This document shows positions 41,087 to 51,670 of a stretch of 64,000 nt of DNA, piece after piece (positions within the stretch are counted from its first letter, which is position 1; each line of letters opens with the position of its first letter). The translations under genes were made by a program, and so were the position numbers. Origin of the DNA: Yersinia rochesterensis (GTDB lineage Bacteria; Pseudomonadota; Gammaproteobacteria; Enterobacterales; Enterobacteriaceae); assembly GCF_003600645.1 (NCBI RefSeq), contig NZ_CP032482.1:1798001-1862000 (forward strand), read 5' to 3'. The notes beneath the pieces are model-generated. The model was not told where the DNA came from and searched no databases. It saw only the letters and a list, made by a program, of their open reading frames with translations.

Positions 41087-42370
41087 ATGGGCTTTTCTCA
41101 AGCAGTCAGCGGTTTGAACGCAGCATCCAGTAACCTGGATGTGATCGGTAACAACATCGCCAACTCGGCAACCTCAGGTTTTAAAGCCGGTTCAGTTTCT
41201 TTTGCCGATATGTTCGCCGGCTCTCAGACCGGGATGGGCGTTAAGGTTGCGGGGATTACTCAGGACTTTAACGACGGCACCACCACCACCACCAATCGCC
41301 GTCTGGATCTGGCTATCAGCCAAAATGGTTTCTTCCGCATGCAAGACAGCACCGGCGGCATCTTCTATGCCCGCAACGGTCAGTTTAAGCTCGATGAGAA
41401 CCGCAATATCGTCAACATGCAGGGCCTCAACCTGACCGGTTACCCGGCAACAGGTACGCCGCCGACAGTACAGCAAGGGGCCAACCCGATTCCGTTGTCT
41501 ATCCCACAGGGCATGATCCCAGCGAAAGCCACCACCGCCGGTAATATGGTGGCAAACCTGACCTCGACGCACGACATCATTCCAGCCGATACAACCAGTG
41601 GCGGTGTAACCACCCCGACGTTTGATCCCGATAAGCCCGATACCTATAGCTTTGTGAATAACATGACCACCTTTGATAGCTTGGGTAACCGCCATGAAAT
41701 CAACGTGTTTTATGTTAAGCGCTCCGAAGATGCTGTAAATGGTAACTCTTGGGATGTTTACACCCGTGATAGCAGCGCCGTTCCCGCACAAGTTGCCGAG
41801 AAACGCGGTTCAATGCTGTTTGATACTAATGGTGCACTGAAAAGTGTGACAAATGGTACCAATGCAGCCAGCACCACTGACTTCAATATGACCATCCCAA
41901 TGGGGGTCGTTAATGGTGCGCCGGCACAAGAGTTCGCGCTGAATGTGGCGGGTAGCAAGCAGCAAAATACCGGCACCGACAGCATTGTTACCCAAAACCA
42001 AACCGGCTATGCAGCGGGCGAATTCACTGGCTTCCAAATCAACAACGACGGCTCGGTGGTCGGGACTTATTCAAACCAACAGACCCAATTGCTGGGCCAA
42101 ATCGTGATGGTTAACTTTGCTAACCCAGAAGGCTTGTCATCTGAGGGCAATAACGTCTGGAAAGAAACCCTTTCCTCGGGTAACGCGATTCTTGGGACGG
42201 CGGGCAGCGGCGGCTTTGGCACCTTGACCAGCGGCGCACTGGAGTCCTCTAACGTGGATTTGAGTAAAGAACTGGTGAACATGATTGTGGCGCAGCGTAA
42301 CTATCAGTCGAACGCGCAGACCATCAAAACCCAGGATCAGATCTTACAAACTCTGGTTAACCTGCGTTAA
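41087..42370 (+). CDS. flgE: Flagellar hook protein FlgE
   Basis: 427-aa hook monomer (E. coli FlgE 402 aa). N-terminal motif SGLNAASSNLDVIGNNIANSATSGFK, the middle surface-exposed D1-D2 domains, and a C-terminal D0 helix with SNVDLSKELVNMIVAQRNYQSNAQTIKTQDQIL. Extra length is in the variable central domains. GGAGAAG precedes the ATG. Confidence 0.96.
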   Translation: MGFSQAVSGLNAASSNLDVIGNNIANSATSGFKAGSVSFADMFAGSQTGMGVKVAGITQDFNDGTTTTTNRRLDLAISQNGFFRMQDSTGGIFYARNGQFKLDENRNIVNMQGLNLTGYPATGTPPTVQQGANPIPLSIPQGMIPAKATTAGNMVANLTSTHDIIPADTTSGGVTTPTFDPDKPDTYSFVNNMTTFDSLGNRHEINVFYVKRSEDAVNGNSWDVYTRDSSAVPAQVAEKRGSMLFDTNGALKSVTNGTNAASTTDFNMTIPMGVVNGAPAQEFALNVAGSKQQNTGTDSIVTQNQTGYAAGEFTGFQINNDGSVVGTYSNQQTQLLGQIVMVNFANPEGLSSEGNNVWKETLSSGNAILGTAGSGGFGTLTSGALESSNVDLSKELVNMIVAQRNYQSNAQTIKTQDQILQTLVNLR

Positions 42371-42391
42371 TCGCACTGACGGGACTCGCTC

Positions 42392-43147
42392 ATGGATCAC
42401 GCAATATATACCGCCATGGGGGCTGCCCGGCAGTCCCTCGAACTGCAAGCGGTTACCGCTAATAATCTGGCTAACGCCTCAACGCCGGGTTTCCGCGCGC
42501 AGTTAGCGGCGATGCGGGCCGTACCTATTGATGGGCCAAGTATGGCCACGCGCACTATGGTCACGGCGTCGACCCCAGGGGTAGATATCAGCCAGGGGAC
42601 GATGAACTACAGCGGTCGCCCGTTGGATGTGGCCTTGCAGCCGGATGGCTATTTAGCGGTTCAATTGCCTGATGGCACTGAAGCCTATACCCGTAACGGG
42701 AATATTCAGATCTCAGCTGACGGGCAGATGACTGTGCAGGGTTATCCATTAATGGGTGACAACGGCCCGATTGATGTCCCCCCTCAGGCGGCGATCACTA
42801 TTGCTGCGGACGGGACTATCTCGGCACTGAACGCCGGTGATTCACCGAATACCATTGCTCAGTTGGGGCAAATCAAGCGAGTGAGAGCCACTGCCGGTGA
42901 AGTGATGCACGGCGATGACGGTTTGTTCCATCTGACAGCCGCGACCCAACAGGCGCGTGGTGCTCAGTTGGCTAATGACCCGCTCATCAAAGTGATGCCG
43001 GGGGTGCTGGAGGGCAGCAACGTGAAAGCGGTTGAAGCTATGACCGATATGATTGCCAATGCCCGCAGTTTCGAAATGCAGATGAAAGTCATCCACAGCG
43101 TGGATGAAAACGAACAGCGCGCTAACCAGCTGTTAGCAATCAGCTAA
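42392..43147 (+). CDS. flgF: Flagellar proximal rod protein FlgF
   Basis: 251-aa rod protein, the same length as E. coli FlgF. It begins MDHAIYTAMGAARQSLELQA and continues with NNLANASTPGFRAQLAAMRA. The C-terminal ESSNVK-type helix reads EGSNVKAVEAMTDMIANARSFEMQMKVI. It lies 26 bp before flgG. Confidence 0.95.
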   Translation: MDHAIYTAMGAARQSLELQAVTANNLANASTPGFRAQLAAMRAVPIDGPSMATRTMVTASTPGVDISQGTMNYSGRPLDVALQPDGYLAVQLPDGTEAYTRNGNIQISADGQMTVQGYPLMGDNGPIDVPPQAAITIAADGTISALNAGDSPNTIAQLGQIKRVRATAGEVMHGDDGLFHLTAATQQARGAQLANDPLIKVMPGVLEGSNVKAVEAMTDMIANARSFEMQMKVIHSVDENEQRANQLLAIS

Positions 43148-43173
43148 GCGCATAGGCGCAGAGGAATAAACTG

Positions 43174-43956
43174 ATGATCCGATCACTCTGGATTGCCAAA
43201 ACCGGCTTGGATGCACAGCAGACCAATATGGACGTTATCGCCAACAACTTGGCGAACGTTAGCACCAATGGCTTTAAACGTCAGCGGGCGGTGTTTGAAG
43301 ATTTGTTGTACCAAACGATGCGTCAACCGGGAGCACAATCTTCCGAGCAGACCACCTTGCCATCGGGTTTGCAGATTGGTACCGGTGTTCGCCCGGTGGC
43401 CACTGAGCGTTTACATAGCCAAGGTAACCTGTCCAAAACCGATAACACCAAAGATGTGGCTATCAAAGGCGAGGGGTTCTTTCAGGTGCAGATGCCTGAT
43501 GGCACCAATGCCTATACCCGCGACGGTTCTTTCCAGGTTGATCAAAATGGCCAACTGGTGACAGCCAGTGGTTTTCAGATTCAACCGGCGATTACCATTC
43601 CGGCCAATGCATTAAGTATGACCGTCGGGCGCGATGGTATCGTCAGTGTCACTTTGCAGGGGCAAACGGCCACGCAGCAAGTGGGACAACTGACTCTGGC
43701 TACGTTCATTAACAACAGCGGCCTGGAAAGTGTCGGTGAAAACCTGTACCAGGAAACTGCCAGTTCCGGTGCGCCGAATGAAACGACGCCGGGCCTGAAC
43801 GGCGGTGGCTTGTTGTATCAAGGGTATGTTGAGACTTCTAACGTCAATGTGGCGGAAGAGTTGGTCAATATGATCCAGACGCAACGCGCCTATGAAATCA
43901 ACAGTAAAGCGGTTTCAACTTCAGATCAGATGTTGCAAAAACTGACACAGCTGTAA
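43174..43956 (+). CDS. flgG: Flagellar distal rod protein FlgG
   Basis: 260-aa distal rod protein, the same length as E. coli FlgG. N-terminus [20 protein letters not shown] followed by [22 protein letters not shown]-terminal [36 protein letters not shown]. The last rod gene before the ring genes; 91 bp precede flgH. Confidence 0.97.
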   Translation: MIRSLWIAKTGLDAQQTNMDVIANNLANVSTNGFKRQRAVFEDLLYQTMRQPGAQSSEQTTLPSGLQIGTGVRPVATERLHSQGNLSKTDNTKDVAIKGEGFFQVQMPDGTNAYTRDGSFQVDQNGQLVTASGFQIQPAITIPANALSMTVGRDGIVSVTLQGQTATQQVGQLTLATFINNSGLESVGENLYQETASSGAPNETTPGLNGGGLLYQGYVETSNVNVAEELVNMIQTQRAYEINSKAVSTSDQMLQKLTQL

Positions 43957-44047
43957 ATCCGCTCTCGGGGGGCAAGAGCGCCCCCTGATAGCCGCAGAAT
44001 GGCTGACCTTGCCAGCCTCTAACAGGTTACAGGATTGATAATCAGAG

Positions 44048-44764
44048 ATGGATACATCGCCGCTGCGAAAATTAGGTGAGTTGAGATGGATTAGTGCGCC
44101 GTTGATGGCGATGCTATTGCTCAATGGCTGTGCGTATATTCCACATAAACCCTTGGTGGATGGCTCGACGTCAGCACAACCAGCCGCTGCCAGTGCGCCA
44201 CTTCCAAATGGCTCTATTTTCCAAGCTGCCCAGCCGATGAATTATGGTTATCAGCCGCTATTTGAAGACCGTCGCCCGCGTAATATCGGTGACACACTGA
44301 CCATCACCTTGCAGGAAAATGTCAGTGCCAGCAAAAGTTCTTCTGCCAATGCCAGCCGTAACGGTTCCAGCAAATTTGGTGTCGCCACCGCGCCGCGCTA
44401 TCTGGAGGGATTATTGGGTAATGCGCGTGCTGATTTGGATATTTCTGGTGATAGCACCTTTGGTGGCAAGGGCGGGGCAAATGCTAACAATACCTTCAGT
44501 GGCACCATCACGGTGACGGTGGATCAAGTGCTGGCTAACGGCAACTTGCATGTGGTGGGTGAGAAACAAATCGCCATTAATCAGGGAACTGAATTCATTC
44601 GTTTCTCTGGGGTCGTCAACCCACGCACCATCAGTGGCAGCAATACAGTGACCTCAACTCAGGTGGCTGATGCGCGCATCGAGTATGTGGGCAATGGTTA
44701 TATCAATGAAGCGCAAACCATGGGCTGGTTGCAGCGGTTCTTCCTTAATGTTTCGCCGTACTAA
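44048..44764 (+). CDS. flgH: Flagellar L-ring lipoprotein FlgH
   Basis: 238-aa outer-membrane lipoprotein that forms the L ring. The signal peptide ends in the lipobox LLNGC (Cys at about residue 27). The body has [48 protein letters not shown] and the conserved end [21 protein letters not shown]. The start gives an 18-residue hydrophilic N-region before the hydrophobic core, a little long; E. coli FlgH is 232 aa. Confidence 0.95.
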   Translation: MDTSPLRKLGELRWISAPLMAMLLLNGCAYIPHKPLVDGSTSAQPAAASAPLPNGSIFQAAQPMNYGYQPLFEDRRPRNIGDTLTITLQENVSASKSSSANASRNGSSKFGVATAPRYLEGLLGNARADLDISGDSTFGGKGGANANNTFSGTITVTVDQVLANGNLHVVGEKQIAINQGTEFIRFSGVVNPRTISGSNTVTSTQVADARIEYVGNGYINEAQTMGWLQRFFLNVSPY

Positions 44765-44775
44765 GAGGCCCATTG

Positions 44776-45897
44776 ATGCGTAAACAGTCACTTTTCACCC
44801 TATTTATCATGCAGCTTATTGTGCTGTTTACGCTGGGGTCATTTCCGGCGTCAGCTGAGCGTATCCGCGATTTGGTAACCGTTCAGGGAGTGCGCGATAA
44901 CGCATTGATTGGCTATGGTCTGGTGGTCGGTTTGGATGGTTCCGGTGACCAGACCATGCAGACGCCGTTTACCACGCAAAGTCTCAGCAACATGCTGTCG
45001 CAATTGGGTATTACCGTGCCACCGGGCACCAATATGCAACTCAAAAACGTGGCGGCGGTGATGGTCACTGCCAAGCTACCGGCATTTTCCCGCACGGGGC
45101 AAACCATCGATGTGGTGGTGTCCTCAATGGGGAATGCCAAAAGTATCCGTGGCGGCACCTTGCTGATGACCCCACTGAAAGGGGTTGATAATCAGGTTTA
45201 TGCTTTGGCGCAGGGTAACGTGCTAGTGGGCGGGGCCGGTGCTTCCTCCGGCGGCAGCAGTGTTCAGGTCAACCAATTGACTGGCGGGCGCATTAGCAAT
45301 GGCGCGACCATTGAACGCGAGCTGCCCACCACCTTTGGCACGGATGGGGTGATTAATCTGCAATTGAATACTGAAGATTTCACCACTGCACAGCAGGTCA
45401 GTGATGCTATTAACCGCCAACGCGGTTTTGGTTCCGCGACCGCCATCGATGCTCGCACTATCCAGGTTTTGGTGCCACGGGGTAACAGTTCGCAAGTGCG
45501 TTTCCTGGCGGATATTCAAAACATCCCGGTGAATATTGATGCGGGTGATGCCAAAGTCATTATTAACTCGCGCACTGGTTCGGTGGTAATGAACCGCAAC
45601 GTCATGCTTGACTCTTGTGCCGTGGCGCAAGGGAACTTGTCAGTGGTAATTGATAAACAGAATACCGTCAGCCAGCCAGATACTCCTTTTGGTGGTGGGC
45701 AGACTGTCGTGACACCGAATACCCAGATTTCCGTTCAGCAGCAGGGGGGCGCATTGCAACGCGTCAATGCTAGCCCGAATCTGAATAATGTGGTGCGCGC
45801 TTTGAACTCCTTGGGGGCAACACCGATTGATTTGATGTCTATCTTGCAGGCGATGCAGAGTGCCGGCTGCTTACGGGCTAAATTGGAAATTATCTAA
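44776..45897 (+). CDS. flgI: Flagellar P-ring protein FlgI
   Basis: 373-aa periplasmic P-ring protein with a signal peptide (about residues 1-26, cleaved before [15 protein letters not shown]). Conserved [14 protein letters not shown] and [17 protein letters not shown] follow. The C-terminal part carries the Cys pair ([20 protein letters not shown]) oxidised by DsbA in E. coli. ATG at 44776 is used; the stop overlaps the flgJ start. Confidence 0.95.
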   Translation: MRKQSLFTLFIMQLIVLFTLGSFPASAERIRDLVTVQGVRDNALIGYGLVVGLDGSGDQTMQTPFTTQSLSNMLSQLGITVPPGTNMQLKNVAAVMVTAKLPAFSRTGQTIDVVVSSMGNAKSIRGGTLLMTPLKGVDNQVYALAQGNVLVGGAGASSGGSSVQVNQLTGGRISNGATIERELPTTFGTDGVINLQLNTEDFTTAQQVSDAINRQRGFGSATAIDARTIQVLVPRGNSSQVRFLADIQNIPVNIDAGDAKVIINSRTGSVVMNRNVMLDSCAVAQGNLSVVIDKQNTVSQPDTPFGGGQTVVTPNTQISVQQQGGALQRVNASPNLNNVVRALNSLGATPIDLMSILQAMQSAGCLRAKLEII

Positions 45898-46859
45898 TGA
45901 GCGATTTGATGGCAATGTCCGGCAGCGCCAATGAAATGTTCGGAGCAGCCTATGATGCCCAATCACTGAATACCTTGAAACGTGACGCGGCGAGAGATCC
46001 TGATGGCAACCTAAAGAAGGTTGCCCAGCAGGTGGAGGGGATGTTTGTGCAGATGATGCTTAAAAGCATGCGCTCCGCCTTGCCGCAAGAGGGGATCATG
46101 AACAGTGACCAGACCCGGCTCTATACCTCAATGTATGACCAGCAAATCGCGCAGCAAATGTCGCTCAAGGGACTTGGACTGGCTGACATGATGGTGGAGC
46201 AGCTTTCAGGAACCTCTTCACCGAGTGAAACTGCCGGCACGGTGCCAATGATGCTGGATAATGAAGTCTTGCAAACTCTTCCGGCGCGAGCATTGGAGCA
46301 AATGGTTCGTCGGGCAATGCCGACACCGCCAGCCAATAGCCCAGTTTCACTGCCGCAAAGCACCGGTAATTTCGTCGCGCGACTGTCTATTCCGGCGCAA
46401 ATTGCCAGCCAGCAAAGTGGCATCCCGCACCAACTTATTATGGCGCAGGCCGCGCTGGAATCCGGTTGGGGTCAGCGCGAGATCCCAACGGCTGATGGCA
46501 AAAGCAGCTATAACGTATTTGGTATTAAAGCGGGCAGTAGCTGGGATGGCCCGGTCAGTGAAATTACCACCACGGAATATGAGCAAGGTGTGGCGAAGAA
46601 AACCACTGCGCGCTTCCGGGTATATGGCTCTTATGTCGAGGCGGTCAGTGATTATGTCAAATTGCTGACCCAAAACCCGCGCTACGCCAATGTGGCTGCC
46701 GCCCAAAGCCCTGAACAAGGTGCCCATGCTTTGCAGCGCGCTGGTTATGCAACTGACCCGCAATATGCCCAAAAATTGGTCAATGTTATTCAGCAAATGA
46801 AGAATGCTGGCGAGCAAGCAGTGAAAGCCTATAGCAGCAATCTGGACTCTCTCTTTTAA
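45897..46859 (+). CDS. flgJ: Rod-cap and peptidoglycan hydrolase FlgJ
   Basis: 320-aa bifunctional protein. The N-terminal half (about 1-110) caps the rod (VAQQVEGMFVQMMLKSMRSA, LYTSMYDQQIAQQM). The C-terminal half (about 155-310) is a GH73 beta-N-acetylglucosaminidase that opens the peptidoglycan, with catalytic Glu in AALESGWGQREI and the conserved YNVFGIKA and YADPQYA-like block ATDPQYAQKLVNVI. Overlaps flgI by one base. Confidence 0.95.
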   Translation: MSDLMAMSGSANEMFGAAYDAQSLNTLKRDAARDPDGNLKKVAQQVEGMFVQMMLKSMRSALPQEGIMNSDQTRLYTSMYDQQIAQQMSLKGLGLADMMVEQLSGTSSPSETAGTVPMMLDNEVLQTLPARALEQMVRRAMPTPPANSPVSLPQSTGNFVARLSIPAQIASQQSGIPHQLIMAQAALESGWGQREIPTADGKSSYNVFGIKAGSSWDGPVSEITTTEYEQGVAKKTTARFRVYGSYVEAVSDYVKLLTQNPRYANVAAAQSPEQGAHALQRAGYATDPQYAQKLVNVIQQMKNAGEQAVKAYSSNLDSLF

Positions 46860-46916
46860 TAGGCTATTTTACTGGCCATTTTGAAAATTGAACCCAGTTT
46901 ACACCCATATTTTTAC

Positions 46917-46943
46917 TCAAGTTTTCCAAACTCGGGCCGATAC
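46917..46943 (+). promoter_or_regulatory. Sigma-28 (FliA) promoter for flgK-flgL
   Basis: -35 TCAAGTTT (7 of 8), an 11-nt spacer, -10 GCCGATAC (7 of 8), about 100 bp before flgK. Enteric flgKL are transcribed both from the flgB operon and from their own class 3 promoter. Confidence 0.88.
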
Positions 46944-47045
46944 TCTGAATAGGCTGTGCGGGGGCGTAGATCCCCTCAGGCAGTATCCCAATATTAATAA
47001 ATGCAGGTGCGTGATGTAAATCGCCTGCGGTAAAAGGATCTCTTC

Positions 47046-48710
47046 ATGTCCAATAGTTTAATGAATACTGCGATGAGTGGTCTGAGCGCAGCCCAATATG
47101 CCTTGAGCACCGTCAGTAACAACATCAGCAATTTTCAGGTGGCTGGCTATAACCGCCAGAACACTATTTTTGCCCAAAATGGCGGGACATTAAGCCCAGC
47201 GGGATTTATTGGTAATGGCGTGGCAGTGACCGGTGTTAACCGTGAGTATAATGCCTTTATTACCAACCAGTTACGCGCATCACAAACCCAAAGCAGTGGA
47301 CTGACGACCTATTATCAACAAATCTCGCAGATTGATAATTTACTGGCTAATACCTCCAATAACATCTCAACCACCTTGCAGGACTTCTTCAACAACCTGC
47401 AAAATCTGGTGAGTAACGCGGGCGATGACGCGGCGCGTAAAACGGTATTGGGCAAGGCCGAAGGGTTAGTTAACCAATTCCAGAATGCGGATAAATATCT
47501 GCGTGATATGGATACTGGCGTCAACCAAAAGATAAGTGACAGTGCAACGCAAATTAATAACTATGCTGAGCAAATCGCCAAGTTAAATGACCAGATTACC
47601 CGCCTGCGCGGTAGTAGCGGTAGCGAACCAAACGCCTTGCTCGACCAACGTGACCAACTGGTTACCGAGTTAAACCAGATTGTGCCGGTGGCAGTCACTC
47701 AGCAAGATGGCGATGCTTACAATGTGTCATTTGCCGGAGGTTTATCTCTGGTACAAGGGCCGAATGCTTATAAAGTGGAAGCCATTCCTTCCAGCGCCGA
47801 TGCAACCCGCCTCACGTTAGGCTATAAACACGGCACTAGCGACACCATTGAGATAGACGAAAGTCGCCTGACCAGCGGTTCGCTCGGCGGAACACTGAAA
47901 TTCCGCAGTGAAGCGCTAGATAGCGCACGTAACCAATTGGGCCAATTAGCTTTGGTGATGGCCGATAGTTTTAATATTCAGCATAAAGCGGGTTTTGATG
48001 CTAATGGTGATGGGGGCGAAGATTTCTTTAGTTTTGCTAAACCTTCTGTGTTGAAAAACGCGAAAAATCAGGGTGATGCCAGCTTAACCGTCAGTTACAC
48101 CGACACCTCGAAAGTCAAAGCCAGTGATTACACGGTGGAGTTCGATGGTACCGATTGGCAGGTCACGCGCTTGTCGGACAATACTAAAGTTCCGACCACC
48201 GCCGGAACGGATAAAGATGGCAAACCCACACTGAATTTCGACGGTATCGCGGTCAGCGTCACTAATGGTACGTCGGGGCCAGCAGCCAAAGATAAATTCA
48301 CCATTAAAACGGTTTCCAATGTGGCCGCTAATTTGCAGGTCGCCATTACGGACTCCAGCATGATTGCTGCGGGTGGTACCAAGGATGGCGGCGCGAGTGA
48401 CAATGTCAACGCGCAGGCGCTATTGGATCTGCAAACCCAAAAATTGGTCGACGGTAAAGCGACATTTTCGGGGGCTTATGCCGGGTTGGTCAGTAATGTC
48501 GGTAACCAGACGGCGACGGCGAAAACCAACAGCACGGCACAGGCCAATATTGTCAAGCAGCTAACCGCAGAACAGCAGTCTATTTCTGGGGTGAACCTGG
48601 ATGAAGAGTACGGCGACTTACAGCGTTTCCAGCAATATTATTTGGCGAATGCCCAAGTCATTCAGACCGCTTCGACGTTGTTTAACGCGTTGCTGAGCCT
48701 GCGCGGTTAA
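47046..48710 (+). CDS. flgK: Hook-filament junction protein FlgK (HAP1)
   Basis: 554-aa export substrate joining hook to filament (E. coli FlgK 547 aa). N-terminal SLMNTAMSGLSAAQYALSTV and NNISNFQVAGYNRQ; the long variable central region; C-terminal D0/D1 helix with VSGVNLDEE-like SISGVNLDEEYGDLQRFQQYY and ANAQVIQTASTLFNALLSL. FlgN is its chaperone. Confidence 0.95.
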   Translation: MSNSLMNTAMSGLSAAQYALSTVSNNISNFQVAGYNRQNTIFAQNGGTLSPAGFIGNGVAVTGVNREYNAFITNQLRASQTQSSGLTTYYQQISQIDNLLANTSNNISTTLQDFFNNLQNLVSNAGDDAARKTVLGKAEGLVNQFQNADKYLRDMDTGVNQKISDSATQINNYAEQIAKLNDQITRLRGSSGSEPNALLDQRDQLVTELNQIVPVAVTQQDGDAYNVSFAGGLSLVQGPNAYKVEAIPSSADATRLTLGYKHGTSDTIEIDESRLTSGSLGGTLKFRSEALDSARNQLGQLALVMADSFNIQHKAGFDANGDGGEDFFSFAKPSVLKNAKNQGDASLTVSYTDTSKVKASDYTVEFDGTDWQVTRLSDNTKVPTTAGTDKDGKPTLNFDGIAVSVTNGTSGPAAKDKFTIKTVSNVAANLQVAITDSSMIAAGGTKDGGASDNVNAQALLDLQTQKLVDGKATFSGAYAGLVSNVGNQTATAKTNSTAQANIVKQLTAEQQSISGVNLDEEYGDLQRFQQYYLANAQVIQTASTLFNALLSLRG

Positions 48711-48815
48711 GTTTTGGTTAGCGGCATTGCCGCTGCTTATCTCATTTTAGGTTTAGTCAGAATGGCGGTTTGTGCGGGCCGGCTGGCTAAACTGTTGCTA
48801 ACAGGAACTGACATC

Positions 48816-49796
48816 GTGCGCTTAAGTACCAGCATGCTGTATCAACAAAATATGCAGGGCATCACCAATGCTCAATCCCTTTGGATGCAGTCAGGCCAAC
48901 AACTTTCCACCGGCAAGCGCGTGGTTAATCCCTCGGATGACCCGATGTCGGCATCTCAGGCGGTAATGGTGTCACAAGCCGAGTCGGAGAATAACCAGTA
49001 CGCGTTGGCACGTAGCTTCGCCCGCCAGAGTTCATCACTGGAAACCACGGTTTTGGCGCAGGCCACCAGCACCATTCAGTCAATTCAGAGTGTCATCATC
49101 AGTGCCAAGAGCGATATTTTGAGTGATGATGACCGCGCCTCTTATGCCACTCAATTGCAGGGTTTGAAAGACCAACTGGTTAATCAGGCGAACATCACTG
49201 ACGGTAATGGCCGCTATATTTTTGGTGGTTTTCAAAGTGATAAGCCGCCTTTTGCTGTTAGCAAAACCGGTGAAGTGACTTATGTGGGCGGTGATGTGGC
49301 GATTGAGCAAAAAGTCGATGCGAATCGGTCAATGACGGTCGGTCACACCGGTGACAGTGTCTTTATGGCGCTGACCAGCAATGCCAAACCAGAACCTGAT
49401 GATGCTAATGGTGCTCCGGTGGCTTCTGAAAACAATATCTTTAATACCATAGATACTGTTCTCAATGCCCTCAAGACGCCAATGCAAGGTGCAACCGATG
49501 AGGTTAAAGAACAAGTGAATGCGGCGATGGATAAAGGTATCCGCGGCATGGCTAACTCATTGAATAATGTGTTATCTGTTCAGGCAGGAATTGGTACTCA
49601 ACTGCAAGAGTTGGACAACCTTGATAGTTTGGGCCAAGACCGCACCTTGATCAACAAGCAGCGGATGAGCGATTTAGTGGATGTCGATTGGACGGCGGCT
49701 ATCTCTTCCTATGTTATGCAGCAGGCCGCCTTACAGGCTTCTTACACTACATTCACCAATATGCAGGGCTTGTCTCTGTTCCAGCTGAATAAGTAA
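48816..49796 (+). CDS. flgL: Hook-filament junction protein FlgL (HAP3)
   Basis: 326-aa flagellin-like junction protein (E. coli 317 aa). N-terminal LSTSMLYQQNMQGITNAQSL and GKRVVNPSDDPMSASQAV; C-terminal DVDWTAAISSYVMQQAALQA and the end LSLFQLNK. I choose the GTG at 48816, giving MRLSTSMLYQQ as in E. coli MRFSTQMMYQQ; AGGA lies upstream. The frame extends 34 codons upstream but those residues have no counterpart. Confidence 0.94.
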   Translation: MRLSTSMLYQQNMQGITNAQSLWMQSGQQLSTGKRVVNPSDDPMSASQAVMVSQAESENNQYALARSFARQSSSLETTVLAQATSTIQSIQSVIISAKSDILSDDDRASYATQLQGLKDQLVNQANITDGNGRYIFGGFQSDKPPFAVSKTGEVTYVGGDVAIEQKVDANRSMTVGHTGDSVFMALTSNAKPEPDDANGAPVASENNIFNTIDTVLNALKTPMQGATDEVKEQVNAAMDKGIRGMANSLNNVLSVQAGIGTQLQELDNLDSLGQDRTLINKQRMSDLVDVDWTAAISSYVMQQAALQASYTTFTNMQGLSLFQLNK

Positions 49797-49807
49797 TCTG
49801 CTTTCAA

Positions 49808-49828
49808 CCTGTGGGCTAGCCCCACAGG
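49808..49828. terminator. Bidirectional stem-loop between convergent flgL and fliR
   Basis: Eight-bp stem CCTGTGGG / CCCACAGG with a CTAGC loop, 11 bp after the flgL stop and 23 bp before the fliR stop. The T-tail is weak (ATTCCTCT), but position between converging operons supports a terminator. Confidence 0.65.
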
Positions 49829-49841
49829 ATTCCTCTCACTG

Positions 49842-49865
49842 GCTAACCCGCTAACCCGCTAACCC
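49842..49865 (+). repeat. Three 8-bp tandem repeats over the fliR stop codon
   Basis: GCTAACCC occurs three times in direct succession. On the minus strand the unit GGGTTAGC encodes the last FliR residues and its stop, so slippage would change only the last codons. Confidence 0.7.
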
Positions 49866-50633
49866 ACTGATAACACTCGCCAGCCGATCGAAAAACTCGC
49901 CAAATAGGTGCTCGGTAAAAGGGGCTAACAGAGGCATGGTCAAGCCCAACGAAATAATACCGACCGTCAATGTCAGCGGGAAACCTATAACGAAAACAGA
50001 AAGTTGTGGTGTCATGCGGTTAAGCATACCTAATGCCATATTCAGGGTGAGTAGCAGGGTAATAAGTGGCAAGGCTAGCATCAGCCCATTCATAAAGATC
50101 AATGAACCGGCCTGTGCTAATGCCAGGAAACCATTGCCATTCAGCGGCTCGAACTGAATAGGTAAAGTATGAAAACTGTCCGCTAATAAAGAAATTAGCC
50201 ACAAATGGCCATCAAAACTGAGAAATAACAGCATCGCCAATAAGTTTAACAACCGGGCGAGAACCGGCATGTTTGGCCCGCCAGAGGGGTCAAAGAAGGT
50301 AGCGAAAGACAATCCCATTTGTAAACCAATCACTTCACCGGCCAGCCGGATAGCCGCAAAAGCAAACTGCATGGTCAAGCCGATAGCAACGCCAATCAAT
50401 ATCTGCTGACCCGCGACCCACACGGCACCGCTGGAGACGAGTGGAATATTGACCGGGGGCAGGGAGGGGGCAACCAGAAAGGTGATTAATACCGCCAAAC
50501 CGACTTTGACTTTGCGATTTATCTGCTTTTCACTTAATACTGGCGCAGTAGTGATTAAGGCCAATATGCGGATTAATGGCCAAAAATACTGGCTGACCCA
50601 GACGCTGAGTTGAGTGGTATCAAGAGAGACCAT
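49851..50633 (-). CDS. fliR: Flagellar export gate protein FliR
   Basis: 260-aa membrane protein of the export gate (E. coli FliR 261 aa). Several hydrophobic segments (first at about 14-30) and the conserved [26 protein letters not shown] region ([20 protein letters not shown]) and [20 protein letters not shown]. It is the last gene of the fliF-R operon on the minus strand and lies 2 bp after fliQ. Confidence 0.94.
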   Translation of the reverse strand: MVSLDTTQLSVWVSQYFWPLIRILALITTAPVLSEKQINRKVKVGLAVLITFLVAPSLPPVNIPLVSSGAVWVAGQQILIGVAIGLTMQFAFAAIRLAGEVIGLQMGLSFATFFDPSGGPNMPVLARLLNLLAMLLFLSFDGHLWLISLLADSFHTLPIQFEPLNGNGFLALAQAGSLIFMNGLMLALPLITLLLTLNMALGMLNRMTPQLSVFVIGFPLTLTVGIISLGLTMPLLAPFTEHLFGEFFDRLASVISGLAG

Positions 50634-50635
50634 GC

Positions 50636-50905
50636 TTAGCCAATCAACGTCGGCAAGCTGGTAAACAAATTACGCATATAGTCGAGGATCAAGTTTAGCA
50701 TCCACGGGCCTGCGATAACCAACGTAGCAAAAACAGCCAGTATTTTAGGGATAAATGACAGTGTCATTTCATTAATTTGTGTCGCGGCCTGCAACAGACT
50801 GACAATTAAGCCGCTAATCAATGCAGCCAGTAATAATGGCGCGGCCAATGCAAGGGCGATTTTCATTGCCTCAACGCCGAGGGCCATTACCGATTCTGGT
50901 GTCAT
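50636..50905 (-). CDS. fliQ: Flagellar export gate protein FliQ
   Basis: 89-aa protein with two membrane helices (about 16-40 and 53-74), the same length as E. coli FliQ. Conserved [18 protein letters not shown] at the N-terminus and [19 protein letters not shown] in the loop. It packs with FliP and FliR in the export gate. Confidence 0.95.
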   Translation of the reverse strand: MTPESVMALGVEAMKIALALAAPLLLAALISGLIVSLLQAATQINEMTLSFIPKILAVFATLVIAGPWMLNLILDYMRNLFTSLPTLIG

Positions 50906-50917
50906 GATGTATCTACC

Positions 50918-51670
50918 TCAGCTATAAAAGCTTTGTGCCAGAGAACCCAGTAGCAACTGCCAGCCATCAACCAATACAAACAGCATCAACTTGAAAGGCA
51001 GCGAAATACTGGCGGGCGGCACCATCATCATCCCCAGCGCCATCAGCACACTGGCCACCACCAGGTCGATAATCAAAAACGGAATAAATACAGTAAAACC
51101 AATTTGAAAAGCGGTTTTCAGCTCACTAGTGACATAGGCGGGCAACAGAATGCGCATTGGCACCACTTCCGGCCCTTCCAATGGCGGCAGATTAGCTAGC
51201 CGGGCATACAGAGCCAGGTCAGTTTCGCGGGTCTGGCGTAACATAAATTCACGTAATGGTTGCGAGCCTTTATCCATCGCCACTTCCATACTTATCTTGT
51301 CCTGACTGAAGGGCAGATAAGCATCTTGATAAACTTTGTCAAACACTGGCGACATGATGAAAAACGTCAGAAACAGCGCTAAACCCAGCATCACCTGATT
51401 GGGTGGTGCTGAGGGGGTGCCCAATGCGTTGCGCAGCAAACCAAGCACAATAATGATGCGGGTAAAGCTGGTCATCATCAGCAATGCGGCGGGCAGGAAA
51501 CTCAGCGTGGTGATAAAAACCAGCGTCTGTACGGGTAAAGACCAGCTTTGCCCACCATTCGCCAACGGCTGGCTGATAATGCCCGGTAATTGAGCTAATG
51601 CCGCCGGAGAGCAGAGCAGGGCGAGCAGCAGCAAAGGGACTTTATTCATGAGCGGACGCAGAGACATCAT
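50918..51670 (-). CDS. fliP: Flagellar export gate protein FliP
   Basis: 250-aa gate protein (E. coli 245 aa). A cleavable signal peptide (about 1-26) ends before [20 protein letters not shown]. Four membrane helices follow, with [20 protein letters not shown] and [19 protein letters not shown] at 51670 gives a 4-bp overlap with fliO; a second ATG directly follows. Confidence 0.94.
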   Translation of the reverse strand: MMSLRPLMNKVPLLLLALLCSPAALAQLPGIISQPLANGGQSWSLPVQTLVFITTLSFLPAALLMMTSFTRIIIVLGLLRNALGTPSAPPNQVMLGLALFLTFFIMSPVFDKVYQDAYLPFSQDKISMEVAMDKGSQPLREFMLRQTRETDLALYARLANLPPLEGPEVVPMRILLPAYVTSELKTAFQIGFTVFIPFLIIDLVVASVLMALGMMMVPPASISLPFKLMLFVLVDGWQLLLGSLAQSFYS

